Shown: one piece after another, positions 16,644 to 24,884 of the stretch
How the letters are laid out: each line of letters opens with the position of its first letter
Numbering within the stretch: position 1 is the stretch's first letter
Assembly (NCBI RefSeq): GCF_000719345.1
Contig: NZ_JOFX01000027.1
Location: forward strand, 25,081-89,080
Direction: 5' to 3'
DNA: 64,000 nt
From: Streptomyces sp. NRRL F-2664
Lineage (GTDB): Bacteria > Actinomycetota > Actinomycetes > Streptomycetales > Streptomycetaceae
Position numbers and translations under genes: made by a program
Notes under the pieces: generated by a model
The model's input: the letters and a program-made list of their open reading frames with translations, nothing else
What the model was told of the DNA's origin: nothing
Database searches by the model: none

Positions 16644-17443
16644 AGCCGCTCCATCTGTCGCTCGGCCAGCTCGGCGACGGCCTTCTCGTCGATCTTGCCG
16701 CGGTTGTTCGTGTACTTCAGGTGCATGACGATGTCGCCACGGCGGACGACGGCTGTGCCCGTGCGGAGAGGGTGGTAGCCGGGCTTCTTCTCGGCTTCGG
16801 AGTCGATCCACAGCCTGCCGAAGTCCGCAGGAACACCCGGCACCTCCCGGCCCTGGTTGCCCGCGTACTTCTGAGTGGGCATGTAGTGGTTGACACCCGA
16901 CTGGAACCTCTCGGCTCCCTTGCGGTTCTGGAACTGGAGCAGGGTGATCTCGACGAAGTCACGGTCGTCCACGGACCAATGAACGGCGGCGATGCGCCTG
17001 ATTCCGTCGGCAATGAGGCCGCCGACACCACCGGACGGGTCCTCGTAGTGGTCGATGGAGAACTCGTCCGGGGACTGCAGGCCGGAGAAGACGTCCTGTA
17101 CACCGCCGGGGGCCGGCACCAGCTTCTTGGCCAGGTCCTCGTCCGCCTTGTGCCAGCGGTTGGCGTTGATCGAGCGCCGACTCGTCGCGTCGTTCACGGC
17201 GGCCGGCTTCGGCCCGTCCATCGTCTGCTGCGCCAGCGGCGGCAGCGGGGTGGGCTCGCGGTCGTACTGGACCGCGTAGCCGGTGGCCGTGCCGGCGAGG
17301 ACGCCGAGCAGGGCCGCGCCCGCGATCAGGAGCGTCGTGCGGCGCGCGCGCCGCCCTCGCGGGACGGGACTGGCCGAAGTGTCCGGCTCCGGTGTGCTCT
17401 CCTCCTCTTTCCGCTGCTCAGGGATGGTCTGTTCGTGTTCCAA
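16640..17443 (-). CDS. Membrane-anchored extracytoplasmic protein, paralogue 1
   Basis: First gene of the three-gene operon. The 267-residue protein has an acidic cytoplasmic head (EHEQTIPEQRKEEEST), a basic GRRARRTT, a membrane helix (LLIAGAALLGVLAGTATGYAV) and an outer domain without cysteines. VRRGDIVMHLKYTNN and the final ELAERQMERL align with the ends of the other two. I chose the TTG with GGGGG six bases upstream; a GTG five codons earlier and an ATG 27 codons earlier are less likely. Function unknown; the coupled trio suggests a complex. Confidence 0.72.
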   Translation of the reverse strand: MEHEQTIPEQRKEEESTPEPDTSASPVPRGRRARRTTLLIAGAALLGVLAGTATGYAVQYDREPTPLPPLAQQTMDGPKPAAVNDATSRRSINANRWHKADEDLAKKLVPAPGGVQDVFSGLQSPDEFSIDHYEDPSGGVGGLIADGIRRIAAVHWSVDDRDFVEITLLQFQNRKGAERFQSGVNHYMPTQKYAGNQGREVPGVPADFGRLWIDSEAEKKPGYHPLRTGTAVVRRGDIVMHLKYTNNRGKIDEKAVAELAERQMERL

Positions 17444-17557
17444 CGGGGTCCCCCACACAAAACGCGGGCGCGGGCTGATTACCCGCGCGTACGCCAGACC
17501 CCCGGGGTGGTGGAGCAGTTGCACGGAACCTGATCACGTTCTTGTCTCGTGGCGCGC

Positions 17558-17821
17558 TCAGTCCTCGTGGCGCCGTTTTCCGTCCAGTTCGTCCCACCAC
17601 TCGTCGGACTTCGGGTCGCCGGAGGGGTCGTCCCACCAGCGGTCGTCCGGTCCGCGCCGGTTCGCGATCACGGCTGCGACGGGCGGGATGACCATGGCGA
17701 CCACGCACAGGGCCACGGCGGCCTCGACCGACCACAGGCGCACGAACGACCAGGCGGAGACGAAGAGGACGAGGCATCCGCCCATCATCAGGAAGTAGGC
17801 GCGTCGGCGCCGGGCGTACAT
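17558..17821 (-). CDS. DUF3099 small membrane protein
   Basis: An 87-residue protein with two membrane helices (AYFLMMGGCLVLFVSAWSF and VEAAVALCVVAMVIPPVAAVI), a basic start YARRRRAY and an acidic Trp-rich tail (DDRWWDDPSGDPKSDEWWDEL). This is the DUF3099 pattern common in actinobacteria; function unknown. It precedes the three-paralogue operon on the same strand with a 114-nt gap. Confidence 0.8.
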   Translation of the reverse strand: MYARRRRAYFLMMGGCLVLFVSAWSFVRLWSVEAAVALCVVAMVIPPVAAVIANRRGPDDRWWDDPSGDPKSDEWWDELDGKRRHED

Positions 17822-17852
17822 GCTTCCAGCGTAGGACCGTGCGCGGACGGCG

Positions 17853-17907
17853 CGAAGGGCCGCACCCCGTTCCAGTGGCGTCCAACCCCCGGGGGTGCGG
17901 CCCTTCG
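17853..17907 (-). terminator. Strong terminator of the DUF1416/sulfurtransferase operon
   Basis: CGAAGGGCCGCACCCC (17853-17868) pairs perfectly with GGGGTGCGGCCCTTCG (17892-17907), a 16-bp stem with a 23-nt loop, 33 nt after the DUF1416 stop. Confidence 0.8.
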
Positions 17908-17939
17908 GCCGTTCGATCAGGCGATCACCTGAGCGGTGC

Positions 17940-18230
17940 TCAGACCGCGATCGCCACGTCCGTCACACCGCCGGCCTCGGCGACCACGACGGCACGGTCC
18001 GCCTGGGCGCCCGGGACGAGCGCCCGCAGCGTCCAGGAGCCGGTGGCGGCGTAGAAGCGGAACTGGCCGGTGGCCGAGGTCGGGACCTCGGCGGTGAACT
18101 CGCCGGTCGAGTCCAGCAGCCGCACATAACCGCTGACGGGCTCGCCGTCCTTGGTCACCTGGCCCTGGATGGCGGTCTCACCGGGCTTGAGCGTCGCGAG
18201 GTCGGGCCCGCCGATCTGTGCTCCACACAT
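17940..18230 (-). CDS. DUF1416 protein linked to sulfurtransferase
   Basis: A 96-residue beta-rich protein starting MCGAQIGGPDL, with a carboxypeptidase-regulatory-like fold (TAIQGQVTKDGEPVSGYVRLLD, GQFRFYAATGSWTLRAL). The N-terminal Cys right after Met is family-typical. DUF1416 genes sit next to thiosulfate sulfurtransferase genes throughout actinobacteria, here 56 nt downstream, so it should act with the enzyme, perhaps as a sulfur acceptor; that role is inferred. Confidence 0.85.
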   Translation of the reverse strand: MCGAQIGGPDLATLKPGETAIQGQVTKDGEPVSGYVRLLDSTGEFTAEVPTSATGQFRFYAATGSWTLRALVPGAQADRAVVVAEAGGVTDVAIAV

Positions 18231-18286
18231 GTTCTCTGTCCTGTCCTGGAGGGTGTCGTCCTACGAGGGCGTCGCGTGCCCGCGGG

Positions 18287-19132
18287 TTACTTGTTGGGGC
18301 CGAGCTCGATCGGCACGCCGACCAGCGAGCCGTACTCGGTCCACGAGCCGTCGTAGTTCTTGACGTTCTCCTGGCCCAGGAGCTCGTGCAGCACGAACCA
18401 CGTGAGCGCGGAACGCTCACCGATGCGGCAGTAGGCGATGGTGTCCTTCGCCAGGTCGACCTGCTCGGCCTCGTAGAGGGCCTTGAGCTCGTCGTCCGAC
18501 TTGAAGGTGCCGTCGTCGTTGGCGTTCTTCGACCACGGGATGTTGCGGGCGCTGGGCACGTGGCCGGGGCGCTGCGACTGCTCCTGCGGGAGGTGCGCCG
18601 GGGCGAGCAGCTTGCCCGAGAACTCGTCGGGGGAGCGGACGTCGACCAGATTCAGGGAGCCGATCGCGGCCACGACGTCGTCGCGGAAGGCGCGGATGGA
18701 GGTGTCCTGGGGCTTGGCCTTGTACTGGGTGGCCGGGCGGTTCGGGACGTCCTTGCCGTCGACGAGGTCGCGGGAGTCGAGCTCCCACTTCTTGCGGCCG
18801 CCGTCGAGGAGCCTGACGTCCTGGTGGCCGTAGAGCTTGAAGTACCAGTAGGCGTAGGAGGCGAACCAGTTGTTGTTGCCGCCGTAGAGGACGACGGTGT
18901 CGTCGTTGGAGATGCCCTTGGCGGAGAGGAGCTTCTCGAAGCCCTCCTGGTCCACGAAGTCGCGGCGCACCGGGTCCTGGAGGTCCGTCTTCCAGTCGAT
19001 CCGGACGGCGTTGGGGATGTGGTTCTTGTCGTAGGCGGACGTGTCCTCGTCCACCTCGACGATGACGACGTCGGCGTCGTTCAGGTGGGCCTCGACCCAG
19101 TCGGCGTCTACGAGGACGTCGCTGCGGCTCAT
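18287..19132 (-). CDS. Thiosulfate/3-mercaptopyruvate sulfurtransferase (rhodanese)
   Basis: A 281-residue two-domain rhodanese that moves sulfane sulfur from thiosulfate or mercaptopyruvate to an acceptor. The N-terminal inactive domain ends at LLDGGRKKWEL; the C-terminal domain holds the catalytic Cys in the loop CRIGERS, preceded by VDVRSPDEFSG. GGAGGAG lies 6 nt before the ATG. It is the SseA/CysA2 type of actinobacteria. A short cysteine-containing leader ORF lies 176 nt upstream, so expression is probably tied to cysteine supply. Confidence 0.93.
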   Translation of the reverse strand: MSRSDVLVDADWVEAHLNDADVVIVEVDEDTSAYDKNHIPNAVRIDWKTDLQDPVRRDFVDQEGFEKLLSAKGISNDDTVVLYGGNNNWFASYAYWYFKLYGHQDVRLLDGGRKKWELDSRDLVDGKDVPNRPATQYKAKPQDTSIRAFRDDVVAAIGSLNLVDVRSPDEFSGKLLAPAHLPQEQSQRPGHVPSARNIPWSKNANDDGTFKSDDELKALYEAEQVDLAKDTIAYCRIGERSALTWFVLHELLGQENVKNYDGSWTEYGSLVGVPIELGPNK

Positions 19133-19308
19133 GGTGTTCTCCTCCGGGGCAGTGTGCGGCGGGGCGGTGCGGGGTGCGCTGTGCTGCGTGCCTGCGGGTG
19201 CGCCCGGCTCCTGCGCGGGGAGGCGTCAGGGTCGGGAGGCGGGTGCGGTCACGCGGGAAAGGCCTGTCGGGGCCGTCGTCCGGCTGATGGAGCGGATGCG
19301 CTCACACG
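19133..19308 (-). promoter_or_regulatory. Untranslated leader between cysteine leader ORF and sulfurtransferase
   Basis: This 176-nt stretch holds no further gene. If the upstream leader peptide works like Ms5788A of mycobacteria, the attenuating RNA structure should lie here. I see only short GC-rich complementary stretches and no single dominant stem, so the mechanism cannot be read from sequence alone. Confidence 0.5.
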
Positions 19309-19392
19309 TCACATGGATCGACAGAGCATGGCGGCGACGCGACACAGGTCTACTGCCCGTCGCTTCGTGAGGTCCGCCTGCTGATGCTTCAT
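19309..19392 (-). CDS. Cysteine-containing leader peptide (Ms5788A-like)
   Basis: A 27-codon ORF (29 if read from the ATG two codons earlier) beginning MKHQQADLTK and ending RRAVDLCRVAAMLCRSM. The sequence is of a leader peptide type found before sulfurtransferase genes in actinobacteria. In mycobacteria, ribosomes stalling at Cys codons near the end of the related uORF relieve attenuation of the downstream operon. Here two Cys codons (TGT) lie 9 and 2 codons from the final Met. The inner ATG sits 8 nt after a -10 element, so the message is probably leaderless. Confidence 0.8.
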   Translation of the reverse strand: MKHQQADLTKRRAVDLCRVAAMLCRSM

Positions 19393-19400
19393 AGCCATGG

Positions 19401-19430
19401 ATCGTAGGGACGAATCAGCCGCCCTGTCAC
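19401..19430 (-). promoter_or_regulatory. Promoter of the leader peptide/sulfurtransferase operon
   Basis: On the minus strand GTGACA (19430-19425), an 18-bp spacer and TACGAT (19406-19401) resemble the housekeeping HrdB consensus. The start point would fall at or next to the ATG at 19392. Confidence 0.65.
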
Positions 19431-19478
19431 CGGCGTGTCATATACCGAGACAGGATCGTCCGGATCGCGGGATGAGAA

Positions 19479-19514
19479 GAGGCCGCGAGGGCTCTCCGGA
19501 ACCCTGGCGGCCTC
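19479..19514 (-). terminator. Terminator of the DUF2993 gene
   Basis: GAGGCCGC (19479-19486) pairs with GCGGCCTC (19507-19514), and inner GAGGG/CCCT extends the stem. On the minus strand the stem is followed by TTCTCAT, 40 nt after the DUF2993 stop. Confidence 0.7.
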
Positions 19515-19553
19515 GCCCTGCGGCTTACCTTCTGCGGATCGGACCGCGCCGTC

Positions 19554-20270
19554 TCACGATCCGGCCATCACCACGTTCGAGCCGCCCAGCGTGAGGTGCA
19601 CACCGGCCTCGTCCGAGGTCAGGGCGGAGAGCTGGAGCCCCGCCGGGAGCCCGGTGCCGAGGTCGCGGTCGAAGTCGGTGCGCTTGCGCACCTGGCGCTC
19701 AAGACCGGGGATGCCCTCGCCCGGCACCTCCTCGGCGTGCACGCGGACGATCTTCCCGCCCTTGGAGTCCGGCGCGTCCACGAGGGTGATCGTCGAGATC
19801 ACGCTGCGCGAGAGGGTCTTGCCGAGGATGTCCACGGACGCGGTGACCTTCACCTTGCCGGGCGCACCGCCGTAGGAGAGGGTCGCGCCGGTCTGCGAGG
19901 CCGCGGTCAGGTCGGCGTAGGTCAGCAGCGCGGTGCCCGTGGCCCGCTCGGCGGTGCCGCTGCTGTAGTCACCGTCCAGCCGCACACCGCGGAAGCTGGC
20001 GTCGAGCTCGGCGAGCCGCGTCCTGCGGCCGTCCGCCATGACCTCGACGCCCCGCAGCCGGAGGTCGACGCGGTCCAGATCGCGGCTGAGCGCCTGGGTG
20101 AGGAAGGGGAACCCGTGGATCTCCACCTCGGCGCTGCCGGCCAGTCCCTGGCGGGCCTGTATGCGCTCGGCCAGCCGGTTCTCGGCATAGCCGACCGCCC
20201 ACCGGTCCACTCCGGCGAACAGGGTGGCCAGCACCACTCCTACGATCACAACGACACGCAGAACCCGCAC
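19554..20270 (-). CDS. LmeA-like (DUF2993) exported lipid-binding protein
   Basis: A 238-residue protein with an N-terminal membrane anchor or signal (VLRVVVIVGVVLATLFAGVDRWAV) and a DUF2993 domain (NRLAERIQ, EVEIHGFPFLTQALSRDLDRVDLRL), the fold of mycobacterial LmeA, which binds phosphatidylinositol and affects lipomannan length. In Streptomyces the role is unknown, probably envelope lipid handling. GTG start with GGGGGAGGG 4 nt upstream. It follows the repeat-bearing membrane protein by 63 nt. Confidence 0.85.
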   Translation of the reverse strand: MRVLRVVVIVGVVLATLFAGVDRWAVGYAENRLAERIQARQGLAGSAEVEIHGFPFLTQALSRDLDRVDLRLRGVEVMADGRRTRLAELDASFRGVRLDGDYSSGTAERATGTALLTYADLTAASQTGATLSYGGAPGKVKVTASVDILGKTLSRSVISTITLVDAPDSKGGKIVRVHAEEVPGEGIPGLERQVRKRTDFDRDLGTGLPAGLQLSALTSDEAGVHLTLGGSNVVMAGS

Positions 20271-20333
20271 GCGCCCTCCCCCTGGTAATCGGTACGTGCG
20301 TCCCAGTTGACCATGCTCCGCGTCGGACGGGTA

Positions 20334-22184
20334 TCAGCCCACCACCCGCCCGACCAGGTACACGGCGGGAGCTGCGGCCGCGAGCGGCAGCGCGACACCG
20401 GCCGTCATGTGCACGAACTTCGACGGGTAGTCGTACGCGGCCACGCGCAGCCCGATCAGCGCGCACACCCCGGCGGCCAGGCCGAGCAGCGCCCCGCCCG
20501 CCCCGACGGAGGTGAGACCGCCGACCGCGACACCCGCACCGGCGGCCGAGGCCAGCGAGACGCCGACCGAGGCGGGGGTGGGGAGCGGCAGCGCGCGCAC
20601 GAAGACGGCGACCGCGACGGCGACCGCGCCGACCGTGACGGCGGCCGTGTCGGCGGCCAGGTGGCCGGCGCAGATGATGGCGAGGGCGGCCGAGGCCACC
20701 GAGGCCATCAGCCCGTACATCCGCTCGTCGGCGTCCGCCCGGCTGCGCAGCTGGAGGACGAGGGTGAGCAGGACCCAGGCGCCGAGGGTGCCGACGATGG
20801 CGCCGGCGCCGTACGCGTCCTCCACCGCGAGCACGGCCGCGTCCGCGACGAGGGCTCCGGCGAAGGCGAGGGCGATGCCCTGCCGGGCCGGCCACATGCC
20901 GTTGAGCCGGAACCAGCCGGCCGCGGTGAGGCCCTGGAGGGCGATCAGCGGCACGAGCAGCGCGAACTGCCCGAGGGCCGCCGCCGCGGCGAGCAGCAGC
21001 CCGAGGGCGGCGGTCAGGAGGGCCGACTGCGGGCCCGGGTCGATGATCGGCGACCGGCCCTCGGCACGGGCCTGGGCCGGGTCCACGGCTCGCAGGGTGT
21101 TCCCGCCGAGGGTGGGCGGGGACCACTCGGCGCCCTCGGGCGCCCCGCCGGCGCCGCCCGTCCCGGCCGCGGTGGGCGCCGCCGGATCGGCGGCCGCCTG
21201 GGGCGGGAGGTAGGCGGTCTGCTCGGCGGCGGCCTCCCGGGACTCGCCCTGCTGCTCGGGGCCGGGGAACGGCGGGAGGTAGGCGGTCTGCTCGGCGGCG
21301 CCGCCCTGCTCCTGGCCCGGACCCGGGTACGGCGGCAGGTACGCCGTCTCGGCCGTCCCGGCCTCCGGCGTCCAGTTCTGCGCGGGGGCCACGGGCGCGG
21401 TCGGGCCCTGGGCCGCGGCGCCCGCCTCGTCGCGGAACCAGCCCTCCGGGGCCACGGCCTGCGGTTCGGGGGCCGCCTGGTAGGGCGGCAGGTACGCGGT
21501 CTGCTCCGCGGCGGCGCCCTGCTGCTGGTCGGAACCGGGGCCCGGGTACGGCGGCAGGTAGGCGGTCTCGGCGGCGGACGGGGACGCGGGCCCGCCCGCG
21601 CCCGGTCCACCCTGCGACCAGTCCCGGACCGGGGCGGGCGCGGGAGCGGGGGCCGGGACCTCGTCGCGGAACCAGCCCTCGGGAGCCGGGCTCTGCGGCA
21701 CGGGGCCGGCGGGCTGCGCCCCCCAGGACGGTCCCCCGGCCGGAGCCTGGCCGTGGGCCTGGCCGTAACTCCGGCCGTGGGCCTCGCCGTGGGCCTGGTG
21801 GTAACTCTGGCCGTGGGTCTGGCCCTCGTACGACGGGTGGACCCCGGCGTGGCCGGACCCGGCCCCCGCGCCCGGCCCGCCGGCCGAGCCGTCGGGCCAC
21901 GCCACCCCCGCACCACCGGCCGCAGCCCCGCCGGCCGCGGGCTCGTCACGGAACCAGCCCTCGGGCGCGGCCGGCTGTCCCGGCACCGCACCCAGCGGCG
22001 TGTGCACCGGCTGGTAACCGGTGTCCCAGGTGTCGGACTGCCAGGTCTGCGTCCCGTACGGGTCCGGCGACTGCGGCTCCGGCGCGGGCTCCGACTGCGC
22101 CCCGGGCTGCGCGTGCTGCTGCGCGTGCTGCTGCGACTGCTGCTGCGCGTACTGCCGGCGCTGCTGTTCCTCTGGCGTGCTCAT
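20334..22184 (-). CDS. Membrane protein with cytoplasmic GWFRDE and TAYLPP repeats
   Basis: A 616-residue protein. The first about 375 residues are disordered, rich in Gln, Pro, Gly and Ala, and carry two short motifs many times: APEGWFRDE three times and TAYLPP five times, usually as (E/Q)TAYLPPYPGP. The rest is about 240 residues with seven to eight hydrophobic helices (from ALLTAALGLLLAAAAALGQFALL to AAAAPAVYLVGRVVG). No enzyme motif was recognised. The conserved Thr before AYLPP would suit a kinase or FHA-type interaction; this is inference. It lies 10 nt after the MoaD-like gene on the same strand. Confidence 0.75.
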   Translation of the reverse strand: MSTPEEQQRRQYAQQQSQQHAQQHAQPGAQSEPAPEPQSPDPYGTQTWQSDTWDTGYQPVHTPLGAVPGQPAAPEGWFRDEPAAGGAAAGGAGVAWPDGSAGGPGAGAGSGHAGVHPSYEGQTHGQSYHQAHGEAHGRSYGQAHGQAPAGGPSWGAQPAGPVPQSPAPEGWFRDEVPAPAPAPAPVRDWSQGGPGAGGPASPSAAETAYLPPYPGPGSDQQQGAAAEQTAYLPPYQAAPEPQAVAPEGWFRDEAGAAAQGPTAPVAPAQNWTPEAGTAETAYLPPYPGPGQEQGGAAEQTAYLPPFPGPEQQGESREAAAEQTAYLPPQAAADPAAPTAAGTGGAGGAPEGAEWSPPTLGGNTLRAVDPAQARAEGRSPIIDPGPQSALLTAALGLLLAAAAALGQFALLVPLIALQGLTAAGWFRLNGMWPARQGIALAFAGALVADAAVLAVEDAYGAGAIVGTLGAWVLLTLVLQLRSRADADERMYGLMASVASAALAIICAGHLAADTAAVTVGAVAVAVAVFVRALPLPTPASVGVSLASAAGAGVAVGGLTSVGAGGALLGLAAGVCALIGLRVAAYDYPSKFVHMTAGVALPLAAAAPAVYLVGRVVG

Positions 22185-22194
22185 CGGCTCCCGC

Positions 22195-22461
22195 TCACCC
22201 GCCCGCGAACGGCGGGAGCACCTCGACGGTGCCCCCCTCGGTCAGCTGGACGCCATCGTGCGGGCGCTTGCCCACAGGTTCGTCGTTCACGAGGAAGGAG
22301 CAGCGCAGCAGGACCCGGGTCAGCTCCCCGGGGTGGCGTTCCCGCACGCCGTCGAGCGCCTCGGCCAGGGTCCGCGCCGAGTACGGCTCCTCCGCCGTCC
22401 CGGCCGCGGCCTTGGCCGCCGCCCAGTAGCGGATGGTTCCGGTTGCCACTGCTGCTCCCAT
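22195..22461 (-). CDS. MoaD/ThiS-family sulfur-carrier-like protein
   Basis: An 88-residue beta-grasp protein (TIRYWAAAKAAAG, LAEALDGVRERH, VLLRCSFLVND) ending in VEVLPPFAGG. The terminal Gly-Gly is the tail that is adenylated and thiocarboxylated in sulfur carriers for molybdopterin or thiamin synthesis. No partner MoaE, MoeB or ThiG gene lies nearby, so the pathway is not certain. ATG chosen to give GAAVATGTIRYW; an ATG nine codons earlier is possible. Confidence 0.85.
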   Translation of the reverse strand: MGAAVATGTIRYWAAAKAAAGTAEEPYSARTLAEALDGVRERHPGELTRVLLRCSFLVNDEPVGKRPHDGVQLTEGGTVEVLPPFAGG

Positions 22462-22869
22462 CGTCGGCTCTCTACCGTCGGCCTCCATGATGGCCCCTCG
22501 CGCCACCGCCCCCGGCGTGCCCCGACGCGCCGGGTGTGCGCCCGGCCGGCCCTCCCGGGCCGCGCCGCACCCTTCCGATCCGGTGAAACCGGTGCATAGG
22601 AGGGGCGTGAACGTGGCAGGAGGGTGGCAGGAACCACAGAAGAGGAAGCAGAAGAGCCTCGGTCCTGAAACGGCGGGTGGGCTATTCTGCTGGCGAGAGG
22701 ATCCGGGCAATGTGGCCCCCGGGTCCTTTTGTGCTTTCAGAACGTTGAACGCATCGAGAACAGCGGTGTCCGAGCGGACCCCCGGGGCGCGGGGCCGCCA
22801 GGACACCGGGCGACACGTACGAAGCAGTACCGCGCACGTCCTCGACGGGACCGAGGAGGAACCGACGTG
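22462..22869. other. 408-nt divergent intergenic region before glnR
   Basis: No full gene is seen. It should hold the divergent promoters of the MoaD-like gene and of glnR. A TATTCT at 22683-22688 on the plus strand is a possible -10 for glnR but has no clear -35. I could not find a convincing GlnR or PhoP box by eye. Confidence 0.4.
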
Positions 22870-22923
22870 ATGGACCAGCGATCCGTGCACCACCGTCCGG
22901 CCCGGGCAGGTGGTCGGTCATGA
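22870..22923 (+). CDS. Short upstream ORF overlapping the glnR start
   Basis: A 17-codon ORF ([17 protein letters not shown]) with a near-perfect Shine-Dalgarno GAGGAGGA ending 9 nt before its ATG (6 nt before an in-frame GTG at 22867). Its TGA overlaps the glnR ATG as ATGA, in a different frame. glnR itself has only a weak G-rich stretch before its start, so the ribosome site may serve this ORF and feed glnR by re-initiation. It may simply be a leader ORF; conservation would decide. Confidence 0.55.
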   Translation: MDQRSVHHRPARAGGRS

Positions 22924-23702
22924 GCTCGCTCCTGCTGCTCACCAACGCACTGCAGCCGTCCACCGAAGTGCTCCCCGCACTCGGCCTGCTGCTGCACAAC
23001 GTCCGGGTGGCGCCGGCCGAGGGCCCGGCCCTCGTGGACACCCCCGGCGCCGACGTCATCCTCGTCGACGGCCGCCGCGACCTGCCCCAGGTCCGGTCGC
23101 TGTGCCAGCTGCTGCGCTCCACCGGCCCCGGCTGCCCGCTGATCCTCGTCGTCACCGAGGGCGGCCTGGCGGCCGTCACCGCCGACTGGGGCATCGACGA
23201 CGTGCTCCTGGACACGGCCGGTCCCGCCGAGGTCGAGGCCCGCCTGCGGCTGGCGACGGGCCGCCAGCAGCTCGGCTCGGACGACTCCCCCATGGAGATC
23301 CGCAACGGCGACCTGTCGGTGGACGAGGCCACGTACTCCGCCAAGCTCAAGGGGAGGGTGCTCGACCTCACCTTCAAGGAGTTCGAGCTGCTCAAGTACC
23401 TCGCGCAGCATCCGGGCCGGGTCTTCACCCGCGCCCAGCTGCTGCAGGAGGTGTGGGGCTACGACTACTTCGGCGGCACCCGCACGGTCGACGTGCACGT
23501 CCGGCGGCTCCGGGCGAAACTCGGCCCCGAGCACGAGTCGCTGATCGGTACGGTCCGCAACGTCGGCTACCGCTTCGTCACGCCGGAGAAGGTCGAGCGG
23601 GCGGCGGCGGAGGCCGCGGCCCAGGCGGCGGCCCAGGTGGCCGCGGAGGCGGCCGCGCAGGGGTCCGCACGGACGTCGGGGGCCACCACCCGGTCGGCCT
23701 AG
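22920..23702 (+). CDS. glnR: Nitrogen metabolism response regulator GlnR
   Basis: Global regulator of nitrogen genes (glnA, amtB, nir, ure and more) in actinobacteria. The 260-residue OmpR-type protein starts [21 protein letters not shown], almost as in S. coelicolor. The receiver domain is atypical: the Asp of VILVDGRRD is present but the acidic pocket is missing, and GlnR is known to work as an unphosphorylated dimer. The winged helix ([37 protein letters not shown]) is complete. The C-terminal 40 residues are Ala/Gln/Glu-rich. No kinase gene is next to it, as expected for this orphan. Confidence 0.95.
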   Translation: MSSLLLLTNALQPSTEVLPALGLLLHNVRVAPAEGPALVDTPGADVILVDGRRDLPQVRSLCQLLRSTGPGCPLILVVTEGGLAAVTADWGIDDVLLDTAGPAEVEARLRLATGRQQLGSDDSPMEIRNGDLSVDEATYSAKLKGRVLDLTFKEFELLKYLAQHPGRVFTRAQLLQEVWGYDYFGGTRTVDVHVRRLRAKLGPEHESLIGTVRNVGYRFVTPEKVERAAAEAAAQAAAQVAAEAAAQGSARTSGATTRSA

Positions 23703-23772
23703 GCGACCGGTGATCGTCCCGGTTTCAGGACGCCCTGCCCAGAGGTAGGTCACCCCGCGTAGACTGCCGCGC

Positions 23773-24795
23773 GTGGCCAAGGTGACGCGGGATGACGTAG
23801 CGCGACTTGCGGGTACTTCTACCGCCGTCGTGAGCTACGTCATCAACAACGGACCCCGGCCGGTCGCCCCGGCCACGCGCGAGCGTGTCCTCGCCGCGAT
23901 CAAGGACCTGGGCTACCGCCCGGACCGGGTGGCCCAGGCGATGGCGTCGCGGCGCACCGACCTCATAGGCATGATCGTCCCCGACGCCCGCCAGCCGTTC
24001 TTCGCCGAGATGGCACACGCGGTCGAGCAGGCCGCCGCCGAGCGCGGAAAGATGGTCCTGGTCGGCAACTCCGACTACCGCACCGAGCGCGAGGTCCACT
24101 ACCTGCGGGCCTTCCTCGGGATGCGGGTCTCGGGCCTGATCCTGGTCAGCCAGGGCATGAGCGAGCAGGCCGCCAGTGAGATCGAGGCCTGGGACGCCCG
24201 CGTGGTCCTGCTCCACGAGCGCCCGGAGGCCATCGACGACGTCGCGGTCGTCACGGACGACATCGGCGGCGCCCAGCTCGCCACCCGGCACCTGCTGGAG
24301 CACGGGCACGAGTACGTCGCCTGCATCGGCGGCATCGAGAACACCCCCTCGGTCGGCGACCCGGTGGCCGACCACGTCGAGGGCTGGCGGCGGGCCATGC
24401 TGGAGGCCGGCCGTTCGATCGAGGGCCGGCTGATCGAGGCCCCGTACAACCGCTACGACGCGTACACGGTCGCCCTGGAGGTCCTGGCCCGGCCCGACCG
24501 GCCGACGGCGGTCTTCTGCGCGACGGACGACCAGGCGATCGGTGTGCTGCGGGCCGCCCGCGAGCTGCGCATCGACGTGCCCGGGGAACTGGCCGTGGCG
24601 GGCTTCGACGACGTCAAGGAGGCGGCCCTCACGGACCCGCCGCTGACGACCATCGCCTCGGACCGCCCGGCGATGGCCCGCGCGGCAGTGGACCTCGTCC
24701 TGGACGACGGCCTGCGCGTGGCCGGCTCGCGGCGCGAGCGCCTCAAGCAGTTCCCGTCGGCGCTGGTGGTCCGGCGCTCCTGCGGCTGCCGCTGA
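23773..24795 (+). CDS. LacI-family transcriptional regulator
   Basis: A 340-residue repressor or activator with the LacI helix-turn-helix ([22 protein letters not shown]), hinge helix ([12 protein letters not shown]) and periplasmic-binding-like sugar domain ([49 protein letters not shown]). The effector is unknown. The end carries an unusual CGCR after RRS. GTG start: TAGACT ends 8 nt before it and no Shine-Dalgarno is seen, so it is probably leaderless. It lies 70 nt after glnR with its own promoter. Confidence 0.9.
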   Translation: MAKVTRDDVARLAGTSTAVVSYVINNGPRPVAPATRERVLAAIKDLGYRPDRVAQAMASRRTDLIGMIVPDARQPFFAEMAHAVEQAAAERGKMVLVGNSDYRTEREVHYLRAFLGMRVSGLILVSQGMSEQAASEIEAWDARVVLLHERPEAIDDVAVVTDDIGGAQLATRHLLEHGHEYVACIGGIENTPSVGDPVADHVEGWRRAMLEAGRSIEGRLIEAPYNRYDAYTVALEVLARPDRPTAVFCATDDQAIGVLRAARELRIDVPGELAVAGFDDVKEAALTDPPLTTIASDRPAMARAAVDLVLDDGLRVAGSRRERLKQFPSALVVRRSCGCR

Positions 24796-24884
24796 CGGTC
24801 CGGCCCGGCCGGCGCCACGCGGTTCTGTCGGGCTTCTCAGGCCGGGCTCAGGAAGCTCTCATCAACGGCGGGGACAGTCGTGTC

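Noticed and set aside
20307..22490. A 727-codon open frame on the plus strand opposite the GWFRDE/TAYLPP protein
   Set aside because: It is a high-GC mirror of the real minus-strand gene: it has no domain, low-complexity Arg/Gly content, and runs across two genes on the other strand.
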